Assembly (NCBI GenBank): GCA_017447625.1
Contig: JAFSNB010000025.1
Location: 1-64,000, forward strand
DNA from: Bacteroidaceae bacterium
Lineage (GTDB): Bacteria; Bacteroidota; Bacteroidia; Bacteroidales; Bacteroidaceae
DNA: 64,000 nucleotides
Direction of reading: 5' to 3'
The translations under genes and the position numbers were made by a program. The notes below the pieces were generated by a model. The model did not search any database. It saw only the letters and a program-made list of their open reading frames with translations, and was not told the origin of the DNA. Shown here piece after piece: positions 9,071 through 18,327 of the stretch (its first letter is position 1; each line of letters begins with the position of its first letter).

Positions 9071-10933
9071 TTACTTCCGTCTCAAGTCAGATTCCATTTT
9101 GTTTATCACATCCTCGGCAGAAGCATATAGCTTGTCCATCGTATCTGCGGGATCACCGGGGGCGAAACGCGCAAACTCACATTCATCGAGAGTGCTTATG
9201 AACTCATCTACCAACTGTGAATCCACCTGTTTCTCAGCGAGCCGTTCACGCACATTCTCCTTGGAAAGCTCGCTCACAGGGATATTCAGTTTGTCGCCGA
9301 CATACCCCCAGAGAGCCTTCATGGTCTCTTCGTAGAAGGCGTTGGCCTCTTGTTTCTGCATCAGTCGGCGTGCCAGTTTCAGACGCTTCGTAGCAGCCTT
9401 GCTGGCCTTGCGTCCCTTGCGACCCACCACATCTGCATTTGCCACCGCATAACGACGGAACGCAATAGCGAGAATGAGAAAACCGAGAAGAGGCACAATG
9501 TAATAAGTCCAATAGAGGAGGCTTCCGAAGAAAGAGGCATCGTCAGACTGATAGTGAGGTGCTCCGCTCTTTATATATCGGATGTCACTACCAAGCAATT
9601 CAATATCTTCCTTAGATATCGGACCGCTCGAACTGCCGCCGCCGGAACCTTTAGCCACAGCTACGTTGTGGGTCTGGTCAGTGAGAGTCTTATACTGACG
9701 TGATTCTGTATCGAAATAGCAGAATTCAACCGGCGGCACCTCATAATTACCTGCGTGGCGTGGCACTGCGATAAAGTCGAATATCATACTTCCACTCAGT
9801 CCGTTCGCTCCGATTTTCGTCTTGTCTTCGGTCTTGGGCGAATAACTCTCAAAGTCAGCCGGCCACTTTACCACGGGGGCTTTCATCAGTTTCATGTTTC
9901 CGGTACCTGTCACAGTGGCTCGCAGGGTTAGTGCGTCGTTTGCCTTCAGACTTTCCGGAGTGAGAGATGTTGATAACTGGAAACGTCCCACGGCTCCGCT
10001 GAAATTGGCGGGTTTTGGAGTGGGCAGTTCATCCACTTGCAAAACGACCTCGGGAGCCATAATCACCTTCTTCACTTCGGTCACGGTAGAACCGCCGCCA
10101 AAGAAAGCGTCCCACGGGTCTATACTTCTGTTGCGCTGCAAAACGACTGCATCAAAGCGGATTGCGGGAATCGTGAGCTTGCCTGTCTTCTGCGGGAAAA
10201 CAACATATTGACTCCACACAGCCGTTCCATAGTTCTTACCGTTGTAATGCTCCATCTTCAGCTGCGGCTGCTGCTTGCGGTTGAGTTCCTGAACATAGAG
10301 ATTATCCAGTTCAGGCATCTTTCCCGTCATCTCACTCACACTGACCAGAGTGTAGAGCTTATATGTAAGGAGAACGGCCTCCTGCTCAAAGACTCGCTTT
10401 TTCGAAGCAGTAACAGCTATAAAGAGGTCTGAACCGCTGATGCGTTCACCCGCCTGCTGAGTGCGCATCCTGTCGGGCTGGGGAGTGTCGTGGTCATCCA
10501 CTTGCCCACCTCCTCCGCCGCTGCTACGCGGAACACCAGCGGTGTTGTGCAGGATGGTCAAAGTGCGTGAAGGAGACTGATAAGTCTTGCCATCGGAAAC
10601 TACTGTCGCAACTGGTATCTTATATGTGCCGGCCTTGTCTGCCTGCAAGGTGTATGTGAAGGTGACGCTAGATGACGAAGTAGTCTTCCCATTTACCATA
10701 GAGAAGCTTGAGGATGTGCTTTGCATAGGGCCGAATAGCACGGTTGCACCTTGAAATTCGCCCACAGAGAAATCACTCAAGTCCGTTGTGTTCACCACGT
10801 ATGCTATACGGAAACGATCGCCTTCAACTACCTCCGACGGCGACTGCACCTTGACAGTCACCTGTGAGAAGACAGGCAAGATTGCCACAAACGTTAATAA
10901 TAGGCCGAATAGAAAAATCCTTGTATGTCGCAT
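9071..10933 (-). CDS. batD: BatD aerotolerance protein
   Basis: A 620-residue secreted/membrane protein with a signal peptide ending near FSQ (residues 1-24), tandem Ig-like BatD domains to about residue 440, a membrane helix near 475-495 (PLLGFLILAIAF), and a cytoplasmic tail rich in charged residues. A Gly/Ser stretch (SSGGGGG) links the first domains. BatD is part of the Bat system first described for oxygen tolerance in Bacteroides fragilis; the molecular function is unresolved. It lies 43 nt after batBC. Confidence 0.9.
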   Translation of the reverse strand: MRHTRIFLFGLLLTFVAILPVFSQVTVKVQSPSEVVEGDRFRIAYVVNTTDLSDFSVGEFQGATVLFGPMQSTSSSFSMVNGKTTSSSSVTFTYTLQADKAGTYKIPVATVVSDGKTYQSPSRTLTILHNTAGVPRSSGGGGGQVDDHDTPQPDRMRTQQAGERISGSDLFIAVTASKKRVFEQEAVLLTYKLYTLVSVSEMTGKMPELDNLYVQELNRKQQPQLKMEHYNGKNYGTAVWSQYVVFPQKTGKLTIPAIRFDAVVLQRNRSIDPWDAFFGGGSTVTEVKKVIMAPEVVLQVDELPTPKPANFSGAVGRFQLSTSLTPESLKANDALTLRATVTGTGNMKLMKAPVVKWPADFESYSPKTEDKTKIGANGLSGSMIFDFIAVPRHAGNYEVPPVEFCYFDTESRQYKTLTDQTHNVAVAKGSGGGSSSGPISKEDIELLGSDIRYIKSGAPHYQSDDASFFGSLLYWTYYIVPLLGFLILAIAFRRYAVANADVVGRKGRKASKAATKRLKLARRLMQKQEANAFYEETMKALWGYVGDKLNIPVSELSKENVRERLAEKQVDSQLVDEFISTLDECEFARFAPGDPADTMDKLYASAEDVINKMESDLRRK

Positions 10934-10976
10934 TATCTATATTAGTATTATTCGTAAATCTCGATGACTTTTGTCT

Positions 10977-12704
10977 TTACCATTGTTTCTGGAGCTGACG
11001 GCGCTGCGGCTGCTTCTGCGCACGCTTCACCTTATCCTGAGTGGAACGCTCTTCTTGCATCGCGGCTTTCAGCAACTGTTCTGCGTTCTCACGACTCATG
11101 TTCTGTTGTTGCTGTTCCTGCTGCTGTTGTTCTTGTTGCTGCTGTTGTTGTTGTTGCTGCTGGTCTTTATTCTGCTGCTGTTGCTGCTGGTCGTCCTTCT
11201 TATCCTTGTTCTGCTGCTGATCCTTATTCTGCTGCTGGTCGTCTTTCGGCTGATTTTTCAGCTGATGCTGGCAGAGAGCCAGGTTATAACGGGATTCATC
11301 ATCATTGGGATTGCGGCGCAGGGCGTTCTTGTAACACTCTATAGCCTCGGCAAACTGCTGCTGACTCTGCAGGATAACTCCCATGTTATGATAAGTCTCC
11401 GAAGCGCGGATTTTACTGTTCTGGCACTTCGAAGCAGTTTCAAAGGACTGCATCGCATCCTTCGGCTTACCCTGCATCAGCAATGTATTGCCTAAGTTAT
11501 AATGAGCTGTGGCATTGCGGGAATTCAGCTCCACAGCCTTCTGATAGGAGACCTGCGCTTTGGTATGCAGGCTATCCCTATACAGTCGGTTGCCGACACG
11601 TATGTGGTCGCGGTCGTTCTTGCGTGCCGAAGCCGTGGTGAAAGTCATCATCACAAGCAGGACAAGCATCAGCTGACGCTCCTTAACACGGAAAAGGCGG
11701 ACATTTCTGAACAGGTGATTCTTTCGGGCCAGCAGAAGCACGTCAAGGATAAGGAGTACAAGAGCAGCCCATGCGAAGTCGCGGAAGTGCTCATCATACT
11801 CAGAAAACAAAGTGCTTTCCAGCTCTGCCTTTGCCAGCTTATCAACGTATTTGCTCAATGCGGCCTGCGCCGAGCTGCTGTTATCCACATATATATATGC
11901 ACCACCGCCTGCCTGTGCAATCTCGCGGCACATCTGCTCGTTCAACTTTGAGACCACGGTATTGCCGCTGTTGTCCGTTATGAAGTGACTGCTGCCGGGG
12001 ATTGGAATAGGGCTTCCGGCCGGCGAACCCACACCGAGCACATAGACACGCATACCTTTCTTCAGGGCTTCCTTGGCAGACTCCACTGCCCCACCCTCGT
12101 TATCCTCACCGTCGGTGATGACAAAAATGGCTCGTCCGATGCCCTCCTGCTGTGTGAAGCTGTGCGTGGCTAGGTCTATGGCTGTGGCTATGTCCGTACC
12201 CTGAACACTTACCATCGCAGGCGAGATATTGTCCAGGAACATCTTGGCAGATACATAGTCGCTCGTGATGGGGAGCTGTACGTATGCGTCTCCTGCATAA
12301 ACGATGAGGCCAAGCTTATCATCTGTCATGTTATCAACAAGATTGCTGATAAGCATCTTAGACTTGTCCAGACGGCTCGGACGGACATCCTCTGCCAGCA
12401 TCGAGTTGCTGACATCCAAAGCCATAATTACTTCTATACCTTTACGCTTGCGAGTGTCTATCTTTGTTCCGTACTGCGGACGGGCCAGACAGACAATCAT
12501 CATTGCGAGGGCCGTGGCTACGAGCCAGAACTTCACTTCCGGACGCCAAACGGAGACATCAGGCATAAGAGCTTTCATCAGATCCGGGTCACCGAAAGTG
12601 CGAAGACGACGGCGACGCAGCAAATTCATTCCATAATGAATCAAGGCCAGAAGCGGGATTATGGCCAAAGCATACAGATATATGGGATTCTCGAATCGAA
12701 ACAC
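10977..12704 (-). CDS. batB: BatB-BatC fusion (VWA plus TPR protein)
   Basis: The first 330 residues are BatB: two N-terminal membrane helices, a von Willebrand A domain with MIDAS residues D97, S99 and S101 (DVSNS), and a helix near 310-330. The frame continues without a stop into a BatC-like half. That half has a hydrophobic segment (LMLVLLVMMTFTTASA), TPR repeats (about 370-475), then a Gln tract from about 480 to 535 interrupted by NKD/KDD. In other Bacteroidales BatB and BatC are separate genes, so this is a fusion or joined frame. The second signal-like helix would place the TPRs in the periplasm. Confidence 0.88.
   Translation of the reverse strand: MFRFENPIYLYALAIIPLLALIHYGMNLLRRRRLRTFGDPDLMKALMPDVSVWRPEVKFWLVATALAMMIVCLARPQYGTKIDTRKRKGIEVIMALDVSNSMLAEDVRPSRLDKSKMLISNLVDNMTDDKLGLIVYAGDAYVQLPITSDYVSAKMFLDNISPAMVSVQGTDIATAIDLATHSFTQQEGIGRAIFVITDGEDNEGGAVESAKEALKKGMRVYVLGVGSPAGSPIPIPGSSHFITDNSGNTVVSKLNEQMCREIAQAGGGAYIYVDNSSSAQAALSKYVDKLAKAELESTLFSEYDEHFRDFAWAALVLLILDVLLLARKNHLFRNVRLFRVKERQLMLVLLVMMTFTTASARKNDRDHIRVGNRLYRDSLHTKAQVSYQKAVELNSRNATAHYNLGNTLLMQGKPKDAMQSFETASKCQNSKIRASETYHNMGVILQSQQQFAEAIECYKNALRRNPNDDESRYNLALCQHQLKNQPKDDQQQNKDQQQNKDKKDDQQQQQQNKDQQQQQQQQQQEQQQQEQQQQNMSRENAEQLLKAAMQEERSTQDKVKRAQKQPQRRQLQKQW
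11100..11250 (-). repeat. CAG/CAA triplet tract encoding poly-Gln
   Basis: The minus strand has dense CAG/CAA triplets with occasional AAC-AAG-GAC units. They encode the Q-rich tail of the BatBC protein. Uninterrupted runs of up to ten Gln codons make length variation by slippage likely. Confidence 0.75.
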
Positions 12705-12764
12705 AGTTATATTTTACGATTTAACGATTTAATTATTTTACGATTTTGCGGCTATATGGCGTTA

Positions 12765-13763
12765 TTACGGTATTCGCTTGAGTATTGTTTCGCGGAGAAG
12801 CAGTTCGAGCAACAGACTGAGGCAGGCGATGAGAGCGAAGAGACCGTAAGCCTCATAGCGCTTTGAGTATTTGCGCACGTTCATCTTCGTCTTTTCCAGT
12901 TTGTCAATCTCCTGATAGACTTCGCGTAGTTTTGAGTTGTTTGTGGCACGATAAAACTCGCCGTCGGTGGCACTTGCGATAGCTGCAAGGGTCTTCTCGT
13001 CAATCTCAACCGGGATATTCAGGTATTCAGTATGTCCGCCGACAATTACCGGATAACGCGCGGTGCCTGTCGTTCCGACGCCGATGGTATATATGCGGAT
13101 GCCGAAGCTCTTGGCAATCTGAGCTGCGGTCTGCGGTGAGATATCACCGGCATTGTTCGAACCGTCGGTGAGTAGGATTATCACTTTTGACTTAGCTTTG
13201 GAGTCTTTCAGACGAGTGATTGCATTCGCAAGTCCCATTCCAATAGCTGTTCCGTCCTCGATAAGTCCCTGCTGAGCCATGTCGCAACGGAGGCCCTGAA
13301 ACAGATTCAGAAGAACGGCGTGGTCTGTGGTCATTGGACATTGCGTGAATGACTCTCCGGCAAAGATCGTCAGACCGATATTGTCATTCGGACGCCCGGA
13401 AATAAACTCCGAGGCGACCTTTTTGGCAGCTTCAAGACGATTGGGACGCAAGTCCTCAGCCAGCATTGAGGTGGATATATCCATACAGAGCATGATATCT
13501 ATGCCCTCGATATGCCTGTCGCTCCACGAGTTTGAGGTCTGCGGACGGCAAAGCACAACAACAATCATCAGATACGTGAGCATCCGCAACAGGAAAGGCA
13601 GATGCACGAGATGCTGGCGGAATCCTCCGGAAGCCAGACGAACCATCTCAGTGGTGCTGACCCTGAGTGAAGGCGAACTGTTCTGATTGCGCATAATATA
13701 CCATACGATATAAGGTATAAGCAGAAGCGCCAACAGCAGGAAATATGGTTGTGATAATTGCAT
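12765..13763 (-). CDS. batA: BatA: VWA-domain membrane protein
   Basis: The 332-residue protein has N-terminal helices (7-22, about 58-72), a von Willebrand A domain with MIDAS motif DISTS (D95, S97, S99), and a C-terminal helix near 305-325 (YGLFALIACLSLLLELLL). VWA domains bind metal-dependent protein ligands. Here it probably forms a membrane complex with BatB under the MoxR ATPase. Fourth gene of the moxR-led operon. Confidence 0.9.
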   Translation of the reverse strand: MQLSQPYFLLLALLLIPYIVWYIMRNQNSSPSLRVSTTEMVRLASGGFRQHLVHLPFLLRMLTYLMIVVVLCRPQTSNSWSDRHIEGIDIMLCMDISTSMLAEDLRPNRLEAAKKVASEFISGRPNDNIGLTIFAGESFTQCPMTTDHAVLLNLFQGLRCDMAQQGLIEDGTAIGMGLANAITRLKDSKAKSKVIILLTDGSNNAGDISPQTAAQIAKSFGIRIYTIGVGTTGTARYPVIVGGHTEYLNIPVEIDEKTLAAIASATDGEFYRATNNSKLREVYQEIDKLEKTKMNVRKYSKRYEAYGLFALIACLSLLLELLLRETILKRIP

Positions 13764-13778
13764 CTTGCTTTTTATATG

Positions 13779-14864
13779 TTATCGGATAAGGTCAAATATT
13801 TGCCAGCCTACATAACCTAACAAAGCCAGCGAGACAAGCGAGAGCAACGCTATGGCTGTACGCATTGTGAGAGAGCGGGCACGGTTTTGACGCTCCTCCA
13901 CTGTTATTTCTTCGGGCTCAGCCTTGGCGTTAGGATCAACTTCGACCTTGGTCTGGTTGATGAAATCTATGGCATTGATAAGATTCTTGTCGTTCTCGCC
14001 GATGAGGGTTGTCCACTTGGCGAACTTAACCAGGTCAGCTGTCTGGAACAGGTCTCGCAACTCAGCCAGAGTGTTTTCGTCACCCTCCTGCATCAGTCGC
14101 TCAATGATTTCCGAAGAAGTCATTTCTGTAGCATTGAATCCGAAGCGGTCGCGGATATATGTCCTGAGGGCATCTGTCAGCAGGGTATAATATTCCTTGC
14201 TGTCTTCCTCTGCCCACTTCTTCTCCACTTTGATTCGCTCTATCTCAGCCATAGCCACCTGATGAGGCGGGAGCTTCACGACACGTTTGATTATGCGGAT
14301 AATCGGTTTGTTCTGATGATATCGAACTGCCACGTAAGTCAGCAGCGAAGCTACAAGGAGCAAAAGGACGCTCCACCAAAACACGGGAGACCAGTCTTCC
14401 CATGAGAACGGGTTATCCTGAATGTCCTTTGGACCTGCGAAGCGGTCAAGGTGAACTGTGTCAACAGGAACTGTCAGCACCTTAAGTGCCAACGATTTAG
14501 AAGTGTAAGGCTTGCCATCCACTTTAACCTCAAAAGGAGGTAAATAAACCAACGCGGAATCGAAAGCCGTGATAGTCCAACGCTCACGTACCTGCATACG
14601 TTTGCCGTCGTTGAGTTTCACGGTGTCCAATCCGAGACGCTCAACCAACTCCACGCCGTCCTTCAACGGCTGCATTGGCTGCATCACAGGCATCTCAAGA
14701 CGTTGATTGCTGCCGCAGGTAACCTCAAGAGTCAGTTCACGCTGCTGTCCGATTAGCATCACGAGTGTGTCGATGCGCGCCTCCACAGTCACCTGCGCCT
14801 GCACGGACATCGAAGCCACCATCAGCAGCACCGTCCCTATTAATATATTAATGTATAGTTTCAT
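13779..14864 (-). CDS. Bat operon membrane protein of unknown function
   Basis: A 361-residue protein with a signal peptide (1-23, ending VQAQ), an extracytoplasmic beta-rich half, a membrane helix near 160-180 (VFWWSVLLLLVASLLTYVAV), a charged cytoplasmic region, and a second helix near 335-355. This protein usually lies between the DUF58 and batA genes in Bacteroidales. The topology resembles DUF4381-type partners of VWA proteins in other phyla, but I assign no family. It overlaps the DUF58 gene by 4 nt. Confidence 0.8.
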   Translation of the reverse strand: MKLYINILIGTVLLMVASMSVQAQVTVEARIDTLVMLIGQQRELTLEVTCGSNQRLEMPVMQPMQPLKDGVELVERLGLDTVKLNDGKRMQVRERWTITAFDSALVYLPPFEVKVDGKPYTSKSLALKVLTVPVDTVHLDRFAGPKDIQDNPFSWEDWSPVFWWSVLLLLVASLLTYVAVRYHQNKPIIRIIKRVVKLPPHQVAMAEIERIKVEKKWAEEDSKEYYTLLTDALRTYIRDRFGFNATEMTSSEIIERLMQEGDENTLAELRDLFQTADLVKFAKWTTLIGENDKNLINAIDFINQTKVEVDPNAKAEPEEITVEERQNRARSLTMRTAIALLSLVSLALLGYVGWQIFDLIR

Positions 14865-15742
14865 CGTCTTCTCCCTCCTCGCTTTGCGAACAGTTCTCTT
14901 AACGCACTCACATAGTCACCGTCGGTTCGGACGCTCACAGCATCCACGCTACTGCGTGTGAAGGTGTCTCGCAGACGAGCCGACTGCGATTTCCACCACC
15001 TTGCGTAGGCGTTACGTACGGAACGGCTGGAAGAATCAATCCAGGCCAAATGCCCTGTTTCAGCATCCTGAACACGCAGCAGGCCGACATTCGGAAGTTC
15101 TGCCACTCTACGGTCATAGACCTGAATCGCCACGACATCGTGTTTCCGGTTGGCAATGATTAGTGACTGGCTGAAATCCTTTGAGTCAATGAAGTCACTT
15201 AGTATGAAGCATGTGCAGCGCCGTTTGATTACTTGAGTCATATATTCCACAGCCTGCCCCAGATCCGTATGCTGATTCTCCGGTTGGAAGTCTATCAGCT
15301 CGCGGATGATATAGAGGATGTGTTTGCGTCCTTTTTTCGGCGGAATAAATTTCTCAATATGGTCTGAGAAGAATATGACGCCAATCTTATCGTTGTTCTG
15401 AATGGCACTGAATGCAAGTGTAGCTGCAATCTCCGTCACCATCTCGCGTTTGGTCTGGGAAACGGTGCCGAAATCCAAACTGCCGCTTACATCTACCAAC
15501 AGCATCACCGTGAGCTCGCGCTCCTCCTCAAACACCTTGATAAACGGCTTGTTAAATCGGGCAGTTACGTTCCACTCGATATCACGGATGTCGTCTCCAT
15601 ATTGGTACTCTCGCACTTCGGAAAAGGCCATACCTCGTCCCTTGAAGGCAGAGTGGTACTCTCCAGCAAAGATGTTGTTGGAGAGTCCTCGGGTCTTAAT
15701 CTCAATCTGCCGGACGCGCTTAAGTATCTCAGACGTTTCCAT
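14861..15742 (-). CDS. DUF58 domain protein of the Bat operon
   Basis: The 293-residue protein shows the DUF58 core: GRGMAFSEVREYQYGDDIR near 35-52, then IDWN-like IEWNVTARFNKPFIK, followed by a VWA-like fold starting LLVDVSGSLDFG near 100-112. DUF58 proteins accompany MoxR ATPases and probably receive or present the VWA partners. Its start codon shares one base with the moxR stop, which indicates translational coupling. Confidence 0.92.
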   Translation of the reverse strand: METSEILKRVRQIEIKTRGLSNNIFAGEYHSAFKGRGMAFSEVREYQYGDDIRDIEWNVTARFNKPFIKVFEEERELTVMLLVDVSGSLDFGTVSQTKREMVTEIAATLAFSAIQNNDKIGVIFFSDHIEKFIPPKKGRKHILYIIRELIDFQPENQHTDLGQAVEYMTQVIKRRCTCFILSDFIDSKDFSQSLIIANRKHDVVAIQVYDRRVAELPNVGLLRVQDAETGHLAWIDSSSRSVRNAYARWWKSQSARLRDTFTRSSVDAVSVRTDGDYVSALRELFAKRGGRRR

Positions 15743-16737
15743 TAAGGCACTTCTACCTTGTTCAGAATGCGTGATACGATTTCCTCTGCGGAGATGTTAT
15801 TGGCCTCAGCCTCATACGATAGGCCGATGCGGTGACGCAGCACATCGTGAGCCACGGCGCGAACATCCTCCGGGATAACATATCCGCGACGCTTGATAAA
15901 CGCATACGAACGGGCTGCGAGAGCGAGATTGATGGAAGCACGGGGGCTTCCGCCAAACTCTATATAGTCCTTCATTTCCGTCATTCCATAGCGGTCGGGG
16001 TAACGTGTGGCAAACACCACGTCTGCGATATACTGCTCAATCTTCTCGTCGAGATAAACCTGACGCACTACATCGCGGGCTTCCATAATCTCCTTGGGAC
16101 TGAGCACAGGCTTGATCTGTGTCTTCTCGCCCGTGATATTCTGACGGATAATACGCTTCTCTTCTTCCAGTTTGGGATAGTCAATAACGACCTTCAGCAT
16201 AAAACGGTCCACCTGCGCCTCGGGCAGAGGATAAGTACCCTCCTGCTCAATCGGGTTCTGAGTTGCCAGCACAAGGAACGGAGCGGGCAGCTGGAATGTG
16301 TTCTTGCCTATCGTCACCTCACGCTCCTGCATAGCTTCCAGCAAAGCACTCTGCACTTTTGCCGGAGCACGGTTGATTTCGTCTGCCAACACGAAGTTGG
16401 CGAAAACGGGGCCTTGTTCCACGACGAAGCGTTCGTCCTTCTGCGAATAGATCATTGTGCCAACGACGTCGGCAGGCAAGAGGTCGGGAGTAAACTGAAT
16501 TCGGCTGAACTTGGCATCGATGAGGTTTGCAAGGGTTTTAATGGCCAGTGTCTTTGCCAGTCCGGGGACACCTTCAAGCAACACATGTCCGTCGCTCAAC
16601 AGCCCGATAAGCAGCGACTCCACGAGGTGTCGCTGCCCTACTATTACCTGATCCATGCCCGTCATAAGATGGGTCACAAATGCGCTTTGGCGCTCAATCC
16701 GCTCGTTCAATTCGCGGATATCAAAAGATTCTGCCAT
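15742..16737 (-). CDS. moxR: MoxR-family AAA+ ATPase
   Basis: A 331-residue AAA+ ATPase with Walker A EGVPGLAKT at about 55-63, Walker B LADEINRAPAKVQ near 117-130, sensor region ATQNPIEQEGTYPLPEAQ and a conserved arginine-rich C-terminal lid (GSPRASINL). MoxR proteins act as chaperones for VWA-protein complexes. It heads the Bat operon in the standard order moxR-DUF58-x-batA-B-C-D-E. Confidence 0.94.
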   Translation of the reverse strand: MAESFDIRELNERIERQSAFVTHLMTGMDQVIVGQRHLVESLLIGLLSDGHVLLEGVPGLAKTLAIKTLANLIDAKFSRIQFTPDLLPADVVGTMIYSQKDERFVVEQGPVFANFVLADEINRAPAKVQSALLEAMQEREVTIGKNTFQLPAPFLVLATQNPIEQEGTYPLPEAQVDRFMLKVVIDYPKLEEEKRIIRQNITGEKTQIKPVLSPKEIMEARDVVRQVYLDEKIEQYIADVVFATRYPDRYGMTEMKDYIEFGGSPRASINLALAARSYAFIKRRGYVIPEDVRAVAHDVLRHRIGLSYEAEANNISAEEIVSRILNKVEVP

Positions 16738-16849
16738 GGGTATTTCTATATCATTTTTTAGTTTCGTGGCGCGAAGGTAGCGAAAATCGGAACTCGTTGT
16801 ACTTTGCCACGCCCTAAATTAACATTGTTTATTGATGATTGATGAATGT

Positions 16850-17998
16850 TTATTGTTTACGCCTTAGTTTTGGCAGAATCAGCACAGCGTCCTTAGGCAC
16901 AATGTCCGGGTTCTTTATCCCGTTAATGGCACAAATATACACGTAGTAATCTGCTTTGCCTAAATACTTACGTGAGATGTTCTGGAGCGTGCGTCCCACC
17001 TTCATCGTGTCTGTTCCGATCTCGCCGATGATGATAAACTCACCGCCTTCGACCTGCGGATATTTGGCAATAGCCTCCTCCTGTTCACGAAGCAGACGTT
17101 CTTTCTCTTCACGAGCTGCTTTCTCTGCAGCCTCGCGCTCAGCACGCTGTTTGGCCTGCACAGCTTTGATTGAATCCTCCTTGGTCTGCACTTTGGGTTT
17201 AGCTGCTTCTGTCTTTTCCTTCTGCGCCTTTTCAGCAATATCATTAACCAAGCGGTTGAAATGCAGACGGTCGCCTCCGCCAAGAAAATATCCAAAGCCA
17301 AACAGCAACACAGCTCCAAGCACCAACAGCGGCACAATATACCAGCGATTTTTGCTCTCTTTTGTTAAATCGGCATTGCGCACAACATCAGCATGTTCAA
17401 CCACGGCGGCACGCTTCACCAATACAGCCTCATCGACCTCTCCGACTTCACCGACATGCTCAGGTTTATCGTAATCTTCGGGGGCTTCCGGAATCTCAGG
17501 GGTTTCCGGGGTTTCAGGAGTTTCAGGAGTCTCAGAAGTTTCGGGAGTTTCGGGAGTTTCGGGAGTGTCAAGGGTTTCCGGAGTTTCAGAAGATTCAGGA
17601 ACTTCCAGAACTTCTGGAGTCTCAGGAGTTTCCGGAGCCTCTGACCCAATGGCATTGATTTCACTCAGATCAACATCTTCGTTAAGCGGAGTGGCCTCGA
17701 AATCGGCGAAAGGCTTGTTTATCTCGTCACGCATCACGGGATCCGGTGTAAACGTGAATTTGCTGTGAGCCGGGATCACTATGCGTGCACCAGTGTTTAT
17801 GTTCACACTCTCACGCTCTTCCACATCAACGAGCTTGAATGTGCCGAGACCACGAACCTTCACAATCTTGTCCTTAATCAGGTTCTCAGACACCACTTCA
17901 AAGAAGAGACGGGCAAACTGCTCTGTCTGTTTTTTGCCGGCACCGCATCTGCGTGCCAAAGCATCAGTCAGATCCGAAAGACTTACACGGGTATTCAT
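16850..17998 (-). CDS. HU-type DNA-binding protein with TM and LysM-like domains
   Basis: Residues 1-100 form an HU/IHF-like domain (VKVRGLGTFKLVDVEER, then INTGARIVIPAHSKFTFTP). Residues about 110-180 are a Pro-Glu-Thr linker with many PET/PETSE repeats. A single membrane helix follows near 215-235 (LLVLGAVLLFGFGYFLGGG), then a Glu/Lys/Arg coiled coil and a C-terminal LysM-like domain (GRTLQNISRKYLGKADYYV, INGIKNPDIVPKDAVLILPK). The layout could tie nucleoid DNA to peptidoglycan. It overlaps the upstream small HU gene by 4 nt. Confidence 0.85.
   Translation of the reverse strand: MNTRVSLSDLTDALARRCGAGKKQTEQFARLFFEVVSENLIKDKIVKVRGLGTFKLVDVEERESVNINTGARIVIPAHSKFTFTPDPVMRDEINKPFADFEATPLNEDVDLSEINAIGSEAPETPETPEVLEVPESSETPETLDTPETPETPETSETPETPETPETPEIPEAPEDYDKPEHVGEVGEVDEAVLVKRAAVVEHADVVRNADLTKESKNRWYIVPLLVLGAVLLFGFGYFLGGGDRLHFNRLVNDIAEKAQKEKTEAAKPKVQTKEDSIKAVQAKQRAEREAAEKAAREEKERLLREQEEAIAKYPQVEGGEFIIIGEIGTDTMKVGRTLQNISRKYLGKADYYVYICAINGIKNPDIVPKDAVLILPKLRRKQ
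17470..17650 (-). repeat. PET-coding tandem repeat in the HU-LysM gene
   Basis: The minus strand repeats a degenerate 9-nt unit encoding Pro-Glu-Thr about 15 times, with variants such as PES, LDT and PEI. It forms the flexible linker between the DNA-binding and membrane parts. Copy number is likely to vary between strains. Confidence 0.8.
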
Positions 17999-18285
17999 AA
18001 CTCTATCTCCTCTCCTTCTCCAATACGCTCACGCAGAGCGGGACTGGGTTTAAACGACAAAGCCAGACGGGGCGGGACAAGCACCCTCTGTCCTGTGGGT
18101 GTCAGACAGACACGTTCCACCTTCTTCTTTACCTCAAAAGCGCCAAACTGCTTAATCGTCAGTGCGCCCTCGGAGACAAGCGCATCAGTCATCTCTGCCA
18201 CCAGACCGTTTATCATGGTCTGCGTGTCAGAAGCCGAGAGCCCTGTACGCTTGCTCATTTCGCTAATTAGCTGTTTATTATTCAT
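17995..18285 (-). CDS. Small HU-family DNA-binding protein
   Basis: The 96-residue protein has the HU/IHF fold. The N-terminal helix pair is NKQLISEMSKRTGLSASDT and the beta-arm is LTIKQFGAFEVKKK, followed by a shortened RVLVPPRLALSFKPSPALRERI segment. It lies between rimO and the HU-TM-LysM gene and overlaps the latter by 4 nt. The two HU-like proteins may heterodimerise (inference from coupling). Confidence 0.88.
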   Translation of the reverse strand: MNNKQLISEMSKRTGLSASDTQTMINGLVAEMTDALVSEGALTIKQFGAFEVKKKVERVCLTPTGQRVLVPPRLALSFKPSPALRERIGEGEEIEL

Positions 18286-18327
18286 AGAATTATATTTAAT
18301 GCATAATTCTTAATTCATAATTCATAA

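Noticed and set aside
11100..11250. Plus-strand Leu-rich protein (polyLeu frame over batBC)
   Set aside because: It is the antisense reading of the CAG/CAA triplets that encode the Gln tail; the minus-strand frame has the full Bat domains.
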